A stretch of 64,000 nucleotides of DNA, from positions 1-64,000 of the forward strand of contig NZ_WNXD01000001.1 of the NCBI RefSeq assembly GCF_014172375.1, written 5' to 3'. The translations under genes and the position numbers were made by a program. This DNA is from Pedobacter planticolens (GTDB lineage: Bacteria > Bacteroidota > Bacteroidia > Sphingobacteriales > Sphingobacteriaceae). The first letter of the stretch is position 1, and each line of letters begins with the position of its first letter. This document shows, piece by piece, positions 16,222-24,424 of the stretch. The notes beneath the pieces are model-generated. The model ran no database searches. It saw only the letters and a list, made by a program, of their open reading frames with translations, and was not told the origin of the DNA.

Positions 16222-19200
16222 TTAAAAGGTAAAATTAAATCCTAAAACGATTTGTCTCGGGATTGGAACCTCCACAAAATCAAATCCTCTAACTGCCGAG
16301 CTTTGTCCTGCAGCATTAATTTCAGGGTCGTAACCACTATAATTATCAATAGAGAATAGGTTTCTGCCAGCAAGACTAAATCTCATGTTACCAGATTTAA
16401 GGAAGCGTGGTTTAAATGAATAAGAAGCAGATACTTCTCTTAGTTTTACAAAAGATCCATCTTCTATCCAGTTTTCGAAAATTGAGAATAAAGCTGCAGA
16501 TGTTCCTTTTGGTACTTCTCCTCTTAATTCAGGTTCGTAACCTTTTAGGCCACCGTATAAATCTCTATCGCCAACACGTTTAGTGAAGTTAAATACATCT
16601 CCACCGATAGAAGCGTCTAATTGAGCTCTGAATGAGAAGTGTTTGCCAACGCTAACCTCATTAATTAATGAACCAACCCAGTCTGGATTAGGATCGCCAA
16701 TTACTTTCTTTAATGTAGCACCAGAAGGTTGTCCACCAGTTCTTCCTGCTTTTTCAGTTTGAGGCAAGCCTCCAGCGGTAAGTAATAGAGAACCGTCCGC
16801 ATTGCGGGCAAAATAAGTAGCATAAAATGCACCTAATGGAGAGCCATTTACCGCTGCAACTTGGCCAAAACCTCCTGCAAAAGTTAATACCCCGCCAGGA
16901 ATATTATTTACCACATTTTTATTTCTCGAATAAGTGGCTACAACATCCCATTTCACCTTGTCGGTAAGTACTGGTACACCTCTAACCATTAGCTCAAAGC
17001 CTCTATTGGTCATTGTTCCAACATTAATGTATTGACTGCTATAACCTGTGCTTGGCGTAAGGTTTGCCAATAAAAGTAAATCTTTTACGTCTTTTTTATA
17101 ATAAGAGAATTCTACTCCTAATCGATCTTTAAAAAAGCTTAGGTCTGTACCTACTTCAATTTCTTCTTGACGCTCTGGTTTTATGCCTATATTGCCTAAT
17201 AAAGCAGGAGAGTATACACTTGGCAAACCTGCAGAATTTACAGGAATATAGCTACTGTATCTGTCATAAGCACCTATTGCGGTTAAATTACCTGCTTGAC
17301 CATACGACGCTCTTAGTTTAACGCTTGAAATGACATTGGCAAGTTTTCCTGACCAAAATTTCTCATTAGATAAAATATAACTTGCGCTTACTTTTGGATA
17401 AAACTGACCTCTATTAGTAGCTCCGAATACTGAAGAAACATCATAACGTGCAGCACCTGTTAAATAAATTTTTTCTTTAATGCCAAAGGTTTGCTGTATA
17501 AATGCTCCCATTACATTAATCTCTGATCTAAATTCTGATGGTATGGAAACACCATTGTTGATGGTTTGACCAATTAAGCCCAGTTGAGTTGCGGTAATTC
17601 CTGTTTGATAAATTTTTTCAGATTGTGCTGTTCCCCCGATACCTGTGGTTGATTGTAGCCAATCAGCAAGTTTGGTCTGATATGAAACATTGATATCATT
17701 GTTGACTAAGAATGATGTTTTATCTGCTCTTTTGGAAAATCCTGTGTTATAAGATGGGGTAGTATTTCCAACGGGAATGTAGCCTGTTCCAATTTGCGTA
17801 GAGTTATCATACCCTAAAACATAATTGATACTTAGGCCTTTTATTGGTGTTGCAGTTGCCTGAAAGTTTCCGATAAAACGACTAGTACGTTGTGCAAATT
17901 GAAAACGATTAATGGCTTCTAAAGGATTTGTCCTTTGTACAGCGGTTGGTGATGTAGAAGGGTAAATACCTGTAGCTGGATCGGCAGCAGGATTAATAAA
18001 ATTATTACTAAAAATAAAGCCAGTTAATGCGCCATAAGCTTCATTCAGACCGCCGTTTGGTATTTCATGACTTGAGCTTAATACATAATTCATTCCAGCA
18101 GATATTTTTAACCAATCATTTAATCTTTGATCTACCCTTGCTCTAGCACCAGCTCTGCTAAAATCTGATTGATCTATGATACCTTGATTAAATAAGTAAT
18201 TGCCACTTACAAAATATTGAGTGCCATTGCTACCACCAGAAACCGAAAGATTATTTTCTGTTCCTACTGCACTTCTAAAAATATCATCCTGATAATCATA
18301 TCGCTGTACTGCAGTTTTAGAAAGATCGGTAACTGTAGTATTATTATATCTAAAAGGATAGGTGTTTACATCTAAAGTCTTTCTTACATCACTTATTTTA
18401 ACGTTGGTTGAAAAAGAATAAGAAGGCTTGCCTTCCTTACCTTTTTTAGTGAAAATTTGTACTACACCATTACTTGCTCTCGAACCGTAAATAGCAGCTG
18501 CGGCAGCTCCTTTGATAATTTCCATATGGTCAATATCTGCAGGGTTAATATCTACTAACCTGTTTTGAGCATAACCACCAAGATCAAGTAACTCTGTAGA
18601 ACTATTGTTTACAATTACTCCATCAATAATGTATAATGGATCTGCTGCGCCTACAACAGTACTTGTACCCCTTAATCTTACACTAATACCACCTGCCGGA
18701 TTACCAGAGTTTTGTGATATTTGCGCCCCAGCAATTTTACCGCTTAAGGCCTGGTCAATTGAAGTTGCATTACTATTTGCAAAATCTTTTGCCCCTACAG
18801 TTGATATGGCATTACCTAAGGTTTTTCTGCTGGTAGCTACAGATGTACCTGTTACAACTACTTCGTTTAGGCGTAAAAGATCTTCTGAAATACTCGCATT
18901 TAGGGTAATGTTCTTCTGGTCGCCAAGATTTAAGTCTACAGTATATTGCGTATAACCTAAATAACTAACGACAAGTTCATATTTGCCAGCAGGAAGTTTT
19001 GCTGTGAGTTCATAATTTCCATTCGCATTTGAAGTGGTTTCAATCATCTTGTTGCTGATTTTTACACTTGCTCCAGGAATAGGCAGTTTTGTTCTCCCAT
19101 CTGTTACTACACCTTTTATTACATAAGGTGTGTTTTGGGCAAAAAGAGATCCCACGGCAAACAATGAGAGAAAAAGTATAAAGAGGCTATGCCTAAATAC

Positions 19201-19224
19201 TTTAAAGGGTTGTTTTTTTTTCAT
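16222..19224 (-). CDS. SusC/RagA-family TonB-dependent outer-membrane transporter
   Basis: This 1000-residue transporter has a signal peptide (ending GSLFAQ). A carboxypeptidase-regulatory-like domain follows (VIKGVVTDGRTKLPIPGASV). The plug shows SVRLRGTSTV, DPLYIIDGVIV and MEIIKGAAAAAIYGSRASNGV. A barrel of about 22 strands completes it and ends with the usual aromatic residue. There is no STN domain. It lies 39 bases downstream of anmK and 21 bases upstream of susD on the same strand. The operon suggests that it imports a MurNAc- or anhydroMurNAc-containing fragment, rather than a plant or animal glycan; this is inference from context. Confidence 0.95.
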   Translation of the reverse strand: MKKKQPFKVFRHSLFILFLSLFAVGSLFAQNTPYVIKGVVTDGRTKLPIPGASVKISNKMIETTSNANGNYELTAKLPAGKYELVVSYLGYTQYTVDLNLGDQKNITLNASISEDLLRLNEVVVTGTSVATSRKTLGNAISTVGAKDFANSNATSIDQALSGKIAGAQISQNSGNPAGGISVRLRGTSTVVGAADPLYIIDGVIVNNSSTELLDLGGYAQNRLVDINPADIDHMEIIKGAAAAAIYGSRASNGVVQIFTKKGKEGKPSYSFSTNVKISDVRKTLDVNTYPFRYNNTTVTDLSKTAVQRYDYQDDIFRSAVGTENNLSVSGGSNGTQYFVSGNYLFNQGIIDQSDFSRAGARARVDQRLNDWLKISAGMNYVLSSSHEIPNGGLNEAYGALTGFIFSNNFINPAADPATGIYPSTSPTAVQRTNPLEAINRFQFAQRTSRFIGNFQATATPIKGLSINYVLGYDNSTQIGTGYIPVGNTTPSYNTGFSKRADKTSFLVNNDINVSYQTKLADWLQSTTGIGGTAQSEKIYQTGITATQLGLIGQTINNGVSIPSEFRSEINVMGAFIQQTFGIKEKIYLTGAARYDVSSVFGATNRGQFYPKVSASYILSNEKFWSGKLANVISSVKLRASYGQAGNLTAIGAYDRYSSYIPVNSAGLPSVYSPALLGNIGIKPERQEEIEVGTDLSFFKDRLGVEFSYYKKDVKDLLLLANLTPSTGYSSQYINVGTMTNRGFELMVRGVPVLTDKVKWDVVATYSRNKNVVNNIPGGVLTFAGGFGQVAAVNGSPLGAFYATYFARNADGSLLLTAGGLPQTEKAGRTGGQPSGATLKKVIGDPNPDWVGSLINEVSVGKHFSFRAQLDASIGGDVFNFTKRVGDRDLYGGLKGYEPELRGEVPKGTSAALFSIFENWIEDGSFVKLREVSASYSFKPRFLKSGNMRFSLAGRNLFSIDNYSGYDPEINAAGQSSAVRGFDFVEVPIPRQIVLGFNFTF

Positions 19225-19263
19225 AAATTAAAATTTAGTTGAGGTTAGTTTAATGCTATTTAA

Positions 19264-20460
19264 TTAATCAGGGAAACTTATTTTACCCATAGCAGTTGCG
19301 GGCATTTCTGGTCTGTTTTTATAGGCTGGTTTTTCTCCTGCAATACATTCGTTGGCTAATAATGCAAAAAGGATAGCTTCTTTAGCATCTGGATTTATAT
19401 CGAGATCTGCGGTTGTTTTAAGTTCACAATTTAAATAATCCCCAATTTTTTTAACTAATAGTGGGTTATGCATGCCACCTCCGCTTAGGTAAATAGTGAA
19501 AGGATTGTTTTTTGGAACACATTGCTCAATAGCTCTTACAATACCTTGTACTGTAAATTCGGATAGCGTTGCCATAATATCTTCATTAGAAATACCTTGT
19601 AGTTGGGTACGTTTAATAGCTTCATTTAGGTAATCTAGGCTAAATAATTCGGGGCCTGTAGTTTTTGGAAACCCAAAATCATAAAATGGAGTATCAAGTA
19701 AAGCATCTAATAGTTTTTTATTGATGCTACCAGCTAATGCGAGTTTAGAATCCTCATCGTAGTACATGTTTTTGTAATGCGTCTGTACAAATTGATCCAT
19801 CATGGTATTGCCAGGCCCAACATCTGAAGAAAATATTAGGTCAGATTCTTTACCTGCGGGTAAAAACGTAAAATTGGCTATTCCACCTATATTCAATAAA
19901 ATTCTATTTTCAGTTAAGCTAGAGAATAATAAATAATCTCCGTAAACAGCAAGAGGAGCGCCCTCGCCGCCAGCCGCAATGTGCTTTTGTCTAAAATCAC
20001 TCAATGTAATTACACCAGTTTTAAAAGCGATATGATCTCCATCGCCAATTTGAAGGGTAGCATTTGGATAAGAGTCTAGACCATGTATAGAAATAGGTGC
20101 GTGGAAAATAGTTTGTCCATGACTTGCAATAAGGTCTACATTCTCTACTGGAAATTTCCATTCTTCAAGGCATTGTAAGATTAATTCGGCAAAGTAAGTT
20201 CCGATATAAGCATTTAGCAAGGTCACTTTCTGCAAGTCGACCATTAGCTTTGAAGAGATAGACCTCAGTTCGGCTTTAAACTCAGGGCTATAACTAATGG
20301 TTTTAAAATTGAGGGTTTTGATTGAGGTGCCTATTCCAGCGCCTTTAAATTCACATAATGCAATATCTAGACCGTCAAGCGAAGTTCCAGACATTAATCC
20401 AATAATTACTCTAGACGGTGCATTAGCTATTTGTTGTAGTTTGAGTAAGTGTCTATTCAT
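19264..20460 (-). CDS. anmK: Anhydro-N-acetylmuramic acid kinase
   Basis: AnmK cleaves the 1,6-anhydro ring of anhydroMurNAc and phosphorylates it, giving MurNAc-6-phosphate for peptidoglycan recycling or catabolism in the cytoplasm. The 398-residue protein has the ASKHA-fold signatures IGLMSGTSLDGLDIALCEF (about residues 20-38), ASHGQTIFHAP, LNIGGIANFTFLP and VGPGNTMMDQF with the catalytic Asp, plus YLSGGGMHNPLL near the C-terminus. The length is normal. It is the first gene of a minus-strand operon with susC and susD, an unusual partnership for a recycling kinase. No murQ etherase is in the window. Confidence 0.95.
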   Translation of the reverse strand: MNRHLLKLQQIANAPSRVIIGLMSGTSLDGLDIALCEFKGAGIGTSIKTLNFKTISYSPEFKAELRSISSKLMVDLQKVTLLNAYIGTYFAELILQCLEEWKFPVENVDLIASHGQTIFHAPISIHGLDSYPNATLQIGDGDHIAFKTGVITLSDFRQKHIAAGGEGAPLAVYGDYLLFSSLTENRILLNIGGIANFTFLPAGKESDLIFSSDVGPGNTMMDQFVQTHYKNMYYDEDSKLALAGSINKKLLDALLDTPFYDFGFPKTTGPELFSLDYLNEAIKRTQLQGISNEDIMATLSEFTVQGIVRAIEQCVPKNNPFTIYLSGGGMHNPLLVKKIGDYLNCELKTTADLDINPDAKEAILFALLANECIAGEKPAYKNRPEMPATAMGKISFPD

Positions 20461-20888
20461 TTTCTACTGGGTTTAAATATTTGGCATTATAAATTGAAAC
20501 ATGCATGAAAACGCATTTCATTTCTTCTCAATTTATTGTTAATGTAAATATATAGAATTTTAGAAATCAATTTATGCATATTTAAAATAAAAAAATGCAA
20601 GAACATGCAGTATTTTATATGAATATGCGTGTAGCATCTTAAAATGGCATTCGAGGTATATAAGAGGTCGATTTAGTTTTGGATATTGAAATAGAAATAT
20701 GAATTTAGAGATTTTTGATTAAATTTTCTTGTCTTTAATGATAGAGGAGAATCAAAAAATATGCGCCAAAGGATGCGCCAAATAGCTGGATAGAATTATA
20801 CCAATTTAGCTTTGATCTCTTATACTTAAAATAAGCAGATGTTACTTTTAATTGTGCTAAAAAGGGGATTAAAAACTTCTTTAAACGT
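20461..20888. other. Intergenic region upstream of anmK
   Basis: About 430 AT-rich bases between anmK and the tRNA terminator. An inverted repeat, TGAAA (20506-20510) and TTTCA (20516-20520), lies about 50 bases before the anmK start and could be a regulator site. ATGCA/ATGCG-type short motifs recur between 20500 and 20640. No reading frame can be supported and no clear -7 box is seen on the minus strand. Confidence 0.4.
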
Positions 20889-20916
20889 AAAAAAGCCCAT
20901 CTTTCGATGAGCTTTT
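20889..20916 (-). terminator. Terminator of the tRNA gene
   Basis: On the minus strand an 11-bp stem, AAAAGCTCATC with GATGGGCTTTT (one T-G pair), closes a GAAA tetraloop and is followed by a T-run. It lies six bases after the tRNA. Confidence 0.85.
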
Positions 20917-20921
20917 ACCAG

Positions 20922-20995
20922 TAGCGGGAACGAGAGTTGAACTCGTGACCTCAGGGTTATGAATCCTGCGCTCTAACCAACTGAGCTACCCCGCC
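20922..20995 (-). tRNA. tRNA-Met (anticodon CAT)
   Basis: The 74-base cloverleaf on the minus strand starts GGCGGGGTAGCTCAGTTGG. It has the D-arm GCTC/GAGC, the anticodon loop TTCATAA, and a T-arm ACGAG-TTCAACT-CTCGT. The acceptor stem pairs with G-T at both ends. No CCA is encoded. The acceptor lacks the C-A mismatch of initiators, so it is read as elongator Met. A CAT anticodon could also belong to tRNA-Ile2, modified by TilS. An A-C mismatch closes the anticodon stem. Confidence 0.88.
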
Positions 20996-21123
20996 AAAAT
21001 CAAAATAATACCAAATGTTGAATACTATTTTTTAAAGAGTTGCAAATATAGAATAAATTACTTTTCTTTAGAAACAAATAATAAAAAATAGTCCATTATT
21101 TTTAAGAATAGAGGTGTTTAAGG

Positions 21124-21504
21124 ATGTCAGAAAAGAAAAAATTTACATTAGAGTATGAGTTGAGATCATCTCCCCGTATATTGTTTAGTTTTATTAGTGA
21201 GCCAAATGGCTTATCGCAATGGTTTGCTGATGATGTAATTTTTAGAGATCAGGTATATACTTTTACATGGGATGATGAAGTACAAAAGGCAAAACTCCTT
21301 AGCATAAAAGAAAATAAATTAGTGAAATTTAAATGGCTTGATGACGAGCCTCATTGCTATTTCGAAATGGAAATTGTACAAGACGAGTTGACAAATGATG
21401 TTGCTTTAGCTATTACAGATTTTGCTACCGATGAGACTCGTGCAGAAAGAACACAAATTTGGGACAATCAAATTACCTATCTACTTAGTGTAATTGGTGC
21501 CTAA
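21124..21504 (+). CDS. START-like (AHSA1/SRPBCC-fold) domain protein
   Basis: This 126-residue cytosolic protein matches the Bacteroidota START-like family. The N-terminal strand (KKFTLEYELRSSPRILFSFISEPNGLSQWFADDV) is typical of AHSA1-like SRPBCC folds, which form a deep hydrophobic ligand cavity. The ligand and role are unknown. It ends 30 bases before the lptF/lptG-type gene and may be co-transcribed with it, although a promoter-like box sits between them. Confidence 0.85.
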   Translation: MSEKKKFTLEYELRSSPRILFSFISEPNGLSQWFADDVIFRDQVYTFTWDDEVQKAKLLSIKENKLVKFKWLDDEPHCYFEMEIVQDELTNDVALAITDFATDETRAERTQIWDNQITYLLSVIGA

Positions 21505-21522
21505 ATTTTCGTCGGCTTTGCC

Positions 21523-21530
21523 TATCTTTG
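21523..21530 (+). promoter_or_regulatory. Putative -7 promoter box close to the LptF/G start
   Basis: TATCTTTG fits TAnnTTTG. It ends only four bases before the TTG start of the permease gene, which would make the transcript nearly leaderless. No -33 TTTG is seen at the expected distance. Confidence 0.45.
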
Positions 21531-21534
21531 CGTC

Positions 21535-22983
21535 TTGAAAAAGATACATTTACTGCTAATAAAGGCATTCATTAGACCATTCATCGTCACTTTTTTTGTT
21601 GTGATGTTTATTCTATTGATGTTTTTCCTATTCAAGTATGTGGATGATTTGATAGGAAAAGGCTTTGAATGGTATACCATTGCAGAGGTAATGATGTATG
21701 CATCGGCCTCAAATGTGGCAATGGCGTTGCCACTTTCTATTCTACTATCTTCTATCATGACTTTTGGTAGCTTGGGTGAAAACTACGAGCTTGTAGCTAT
21801 TAAATCTGCTGGTGTATCTTTACAAAAGGCAATGCGGCCACTATTTGTACTAATCATCGGTCTTTCAATTGCTTCATTTTTATTTTCTGATTACATGCTT
21901 CCTAAGGCCAATTTAAAATATGGCTCGTTGCTTTGGGATATGCGCAATAAAAAGCTTTCTTTTTTAATTAAACCTGGAGTTTTTAATAATAGTATACCTA
22001 ATTATGCCATGAGAGTGGAGCGTAAAGGTGAGGGGGCTGTAGATTCTTTATACGGAATTATGATTTATGATCATACTGGAGGTAATGGAATTCCGAAAAT
22101 TATTATGGCGCAAAAAGGTAGAATGGCGAAAACTAGTGATGGCAAATATTTAGTGTTAAAACTGGTTGATGGAGTGCGATATGAAGAAAGCAATGGTAGT
22201 GGAAGTGCATCATACAATCCTCGTCAGGCTTTTAATCGAATGCGCTTTAAACAAACAGAAGTAAAATTTGATTTTTCTAGTTTTAAGGATTTAAGTCGTA
22301 CGCAAGAAGAAAGTTTTAAAAATAATGCGCCAATGCTTAACTTAAAAGAACTTGCACATCGACAAGATTCCCTAAGTAAATCATTAGATAGTGTAAATAA
22401 AAGCACAAAAATTAGTGCTCAAAGTTATTTTAAGCAGAGTAATATCCTAAAAGGATATAGTAAAATGATAGCGCCAGTAAGAACTATTAAAGGGTCTATA
22501 CTAACTGTTATTCCCAAAGAACAACGTATACAGGCCTTGCAAAATGGATTTGATCAGGCCGAAATGATTAAGCAAGTTGTTAATAATCGTATTTTGGAGC
22601 ATGGCGCTCGAGAAAAAGAAATTATAAAGGCACGTATCGAATATCAAAGAAAGTATACATTGGCGGTTTCGTGTTTACTATTGTTTTTTATTGGTGCTCC
22701 TCTGGGTGCAATTATAAGAAAAGGCGGTTTAGGTTTGCCAGTAGTTATAGCGGTTGTGTTTTTCTTGATCTATCATATTATTTCTACCGTAGCAGAAAAA
22801 TCTGCGAAAGAAGGTTCTTTAGATCCTATTTTTGGTATGTGGACGGCAATAATCATTTTAACTCCATTAGGCATATTTTTAACATATAAAGCGACAGTTG
22901 ATTCTGCGTTATTTGATATCGATTATTATAAACAACTTCTTACAAGCCTATTTAAGCGTAAAAAGTCTAAAACATTAGACTAA
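21535..22983 (+). CDS. LptF/LptG-family lipopolysaccharide export permease
   Basis: LptF and LptG form the membrane part of the LptB2FGC transporter, which extracts LPS from the inner membrane and drives it across the periplasm. The 482-residue protein has the family layout: two or three N-terminal membrane helices (KAFIRPFIVTFFVVMFILLMFFLF, then MYASASNVAMALPLSILLSSIMTFG), a large periplasmic jelly-roll domain (about residues 130-340), and C-terminal helices (LLLFFIGAPLGAIIRKGGLGLPVV, a strong signature). A TTG start is needed to keep the first helix, which every family member has; the next ATG would cut into it. Which of LptF or LptG it is cannot be told. Confidence 0.93.
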   Translation: MKKIHLLLIKAFIRPFIVTFFVVMFILLMFFLFKYVDDLIGKGFEWYTIAEVMMYASASNVAMALPLSILLSSIMTFGSLGENYELVAIKSAGVSLQKAMRPLFVLIIGLSIASFLFSDYMLPKANLKYGSLLWDMRNKKLSFLIKPGVFNNSIPNYAMRVERKGEGAVDSLYGIMIYDHTGGNGIPKIIMAQKGRMAKTSDGKYLVLKLVDGVRYEESNGSGSASYNPRQAFNRMRFKQTEVKFDFSSFKDLSRTQEESFKNNAPMLNLKELAHRQDSLSKSLDSVNKSTKISAQSYFKQSNILKGYSKMIAPVRTIKGSILTVIPKEQRIQALQNGFDQAEMIKQVVNNRILEHGAREKEIIKARIEYQRKYTLAVSCLLLFFIGAPLGAIIRKGGLGLPVVIAVVFFLIYHIISTVAEKSAKEGSLDPIFGMWTAIIILTPLGIFLTYKATVDSALFDIDYYKQLLTSLFKRKKSKTLD

Positions 22984-23054
22984 AAGATAATCCTTTATCC
23001 TTATTCCTTACTTATTGATGATATTTTATGTCAAATTATTGCCAACAAAGGTTG

Positions 23055-23062
23055 TAACTTTG
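23055..23062 (+). promoter_or_regulatory. Putative -7 promoter box of ribBA
   Basis: TAACTTTG matches TAnnTTTG and ends 59 bases before the ribBA ATG. A -33 TTTG at 19-21 bases is not seen. No FMN riboswitch fold is recognisable in the leader. Confidence 0.45.
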
Positions 23063-23121
23063 CGTATCAAAATTATAATGGGAGATAATATCCTTAAATA
23101 ATTTTATTGATTAAATACAAA

Positions 23122-24333
23122 ATGAAAATAATATTAAATACAATAGACGAAGCTCTTGAGGATATCAAAGCGGGTAAGATAATTATAGTGGTAGATGATG
23201 AAGATCGCGAGAATGAAGGAGATTTCATAACTGCGGCCAGAAATGTAACACCAGAGGTAATTAATTTCATGTCTAAGTATGGAAGAGGGTTAATTTGTGC
23301 GCCATTGATTGAAGATCTTTGCAACGATTTGAAACTTGACTTAATGGTGCAAAACAATACGGTTTTACATCAAACTCCATTTACAGTATCAGTTGATTTA
23401 ATTGGACACGGATGTACAACTGGTATTTCTACACATGATAGAGCTAAAACTGTACAAGCGTTAATTAACCCAGATACCAAACCAGAAGATTTAGGACGGC
23501 CAGGTCATATTTTTCCTTTAAAAGCAAGAAGAGAAGGTGTATTAAGAAGAACTGGACATACAGAAGCTACAATAGATATCGCTAGACTTGCAGGTTTTGA
23601 ACCAGCAGGAGTTTTGGTCGAGATTATGAATGAAGATGGTACCATGGCTCGTTTACCAGATTTGGTGAAAATTGCAGCGCAACATGAACTTAAAATCATT
23701 TCAATTAAAGATCTTATTGCGTATCGCCTAGCGGCAGAAAGTTTAATTAGAGAAGAAGTTTCCGTAAATCTGCCTACCCAATGGGGAGATTTTAAAATGA
23801 CTGCGTATACACAATTGAGTAATGATGCTACACATTTGGCGATTAGTAAAGGAGAGTGGGCAGCTGATGAGCCTATCCTTGCTCGAGTTCATAGTTCGTG
23901 TGTTACTGGTGATATTTTCGGTTCTTGCCGTTGCGATTGCGGACCTCAATTACACGCCGCTTTCCAGATGATAGAAAAAGAAGGGAAAGGCATTATCGTA
24001 TATATGAATCAAGAGGGGAGAGGAATAGGGCTAATAAATAAATTGCGTTCTTACAATTTACAAGATGCTGGTTTTGATACTGTTGAAGCTAATATAGAAT
24101 TAGGTTTTAAGGGCGATGAACGCGATTATGGAGTTGGTGCACAAATATTAAGAGCACAGGGTGTAAGTAAAATGAGATTGCTATCTAATAATCCTACAAA
24201 AAGAGCGGGACTTATTGGTTACGGTTTAGAAGTAGTAGAAAATATACCAATTGAAATTGAAAGTAATCAGCATAACGAAACGTATTTAAAAACGAAACGT
24301 GATAAAATGGGGCACCATATTATGAAAGGGTAA
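23122..24333 (+). CDS. ribBA: Bifunctional DHBP synthase / GTP cyclohydrolase II
   Basis: The enzyme makes both starting precursors of riboflavin. The RibB half (about residues 1-200) turns ribulose-5-phosphate into dihydroxybutanone phosphate; [21 protein letters not shown] and [17 protein letters not shown] carry its acidic and His ligands. The RibA half (about 205-403) opens the GTP ring. Its zinc site is in [19 protein letters not shown] and its catalytic segment is [11 protein letters not shown]. The ATG chosen gives 403 residues, the normal length; a TTG five codons upstream would also be in frame. It stands alone, away from other rib genes; ribF is about 20 kb away. Confidence 0.96.
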   Translation: MKIILNTIDEALEDIKAGKIIIVVDDEDRENEGDFITAARNVTPEVINFMSKYGRGLICAPLIEDLCNDLKLDLMVQNNTVLHQTPFTVSVDLIGHGCTTGISTHDRAKTVQALINPDTKPEDLGRPGHIFPLKARREGVLRRTGHTEATIDIARLAGFEPAGVLVEIMNEDGTMARLPDLVKIAAQHELKIISIKDLIAYRLAAESLIREEVSVNLPTQWGDFKMTAYTQLSNDATHLAISKGEWAADEPILARVHSSCVTGDIFGSCRCDCGPQLHAAFQMIEKEGKGIIVYMNQEGRGIGLINKLRSYNLQDAGFDTVEANIELGFKGDERDYGVGAQILRAQGVSKMRLLSNNPTKRAGLIGYGLEVVENIPIEIESNQHNETYLKTKRDKMGHHIMKG

Positions 24334-24424
24334 CAGGATTTACTGGATTATGTGATTATCAAGATGATTGTTTAATTTCCTGCAATCTTAAAATCTTGTT
24401 CATCCTTTAATTCCATAATCCTGA
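24334..24424. repeat. Imperfect inverted repeat between ribBA and tamB
   Basis: The region starts with an AGGATTTACTGGATTATG-like arm and ends with TTCCATAATCCTGATC, an imperfect reverse complement. It fills almost the whole gap between two converging genes. It may work as a bidirectional terminator and resembles TCAGGATT-type interspersed repeats that I associate with Bacteroidota genomes. Confidence 0.5.

Noticed and set aside
20922..20995. Initiator tRNA-fMet
   Set aside because: The first acceptor pair is G-T rather than the C-A mismatch usual for initiators, and the anticodon stem lacks three consecutive G-C pairs.
22984..23121. FMN riboswitch before ribBA
   Set aside because: The leader is short and the conserved RFN-element sequence blocks are not recognisable.
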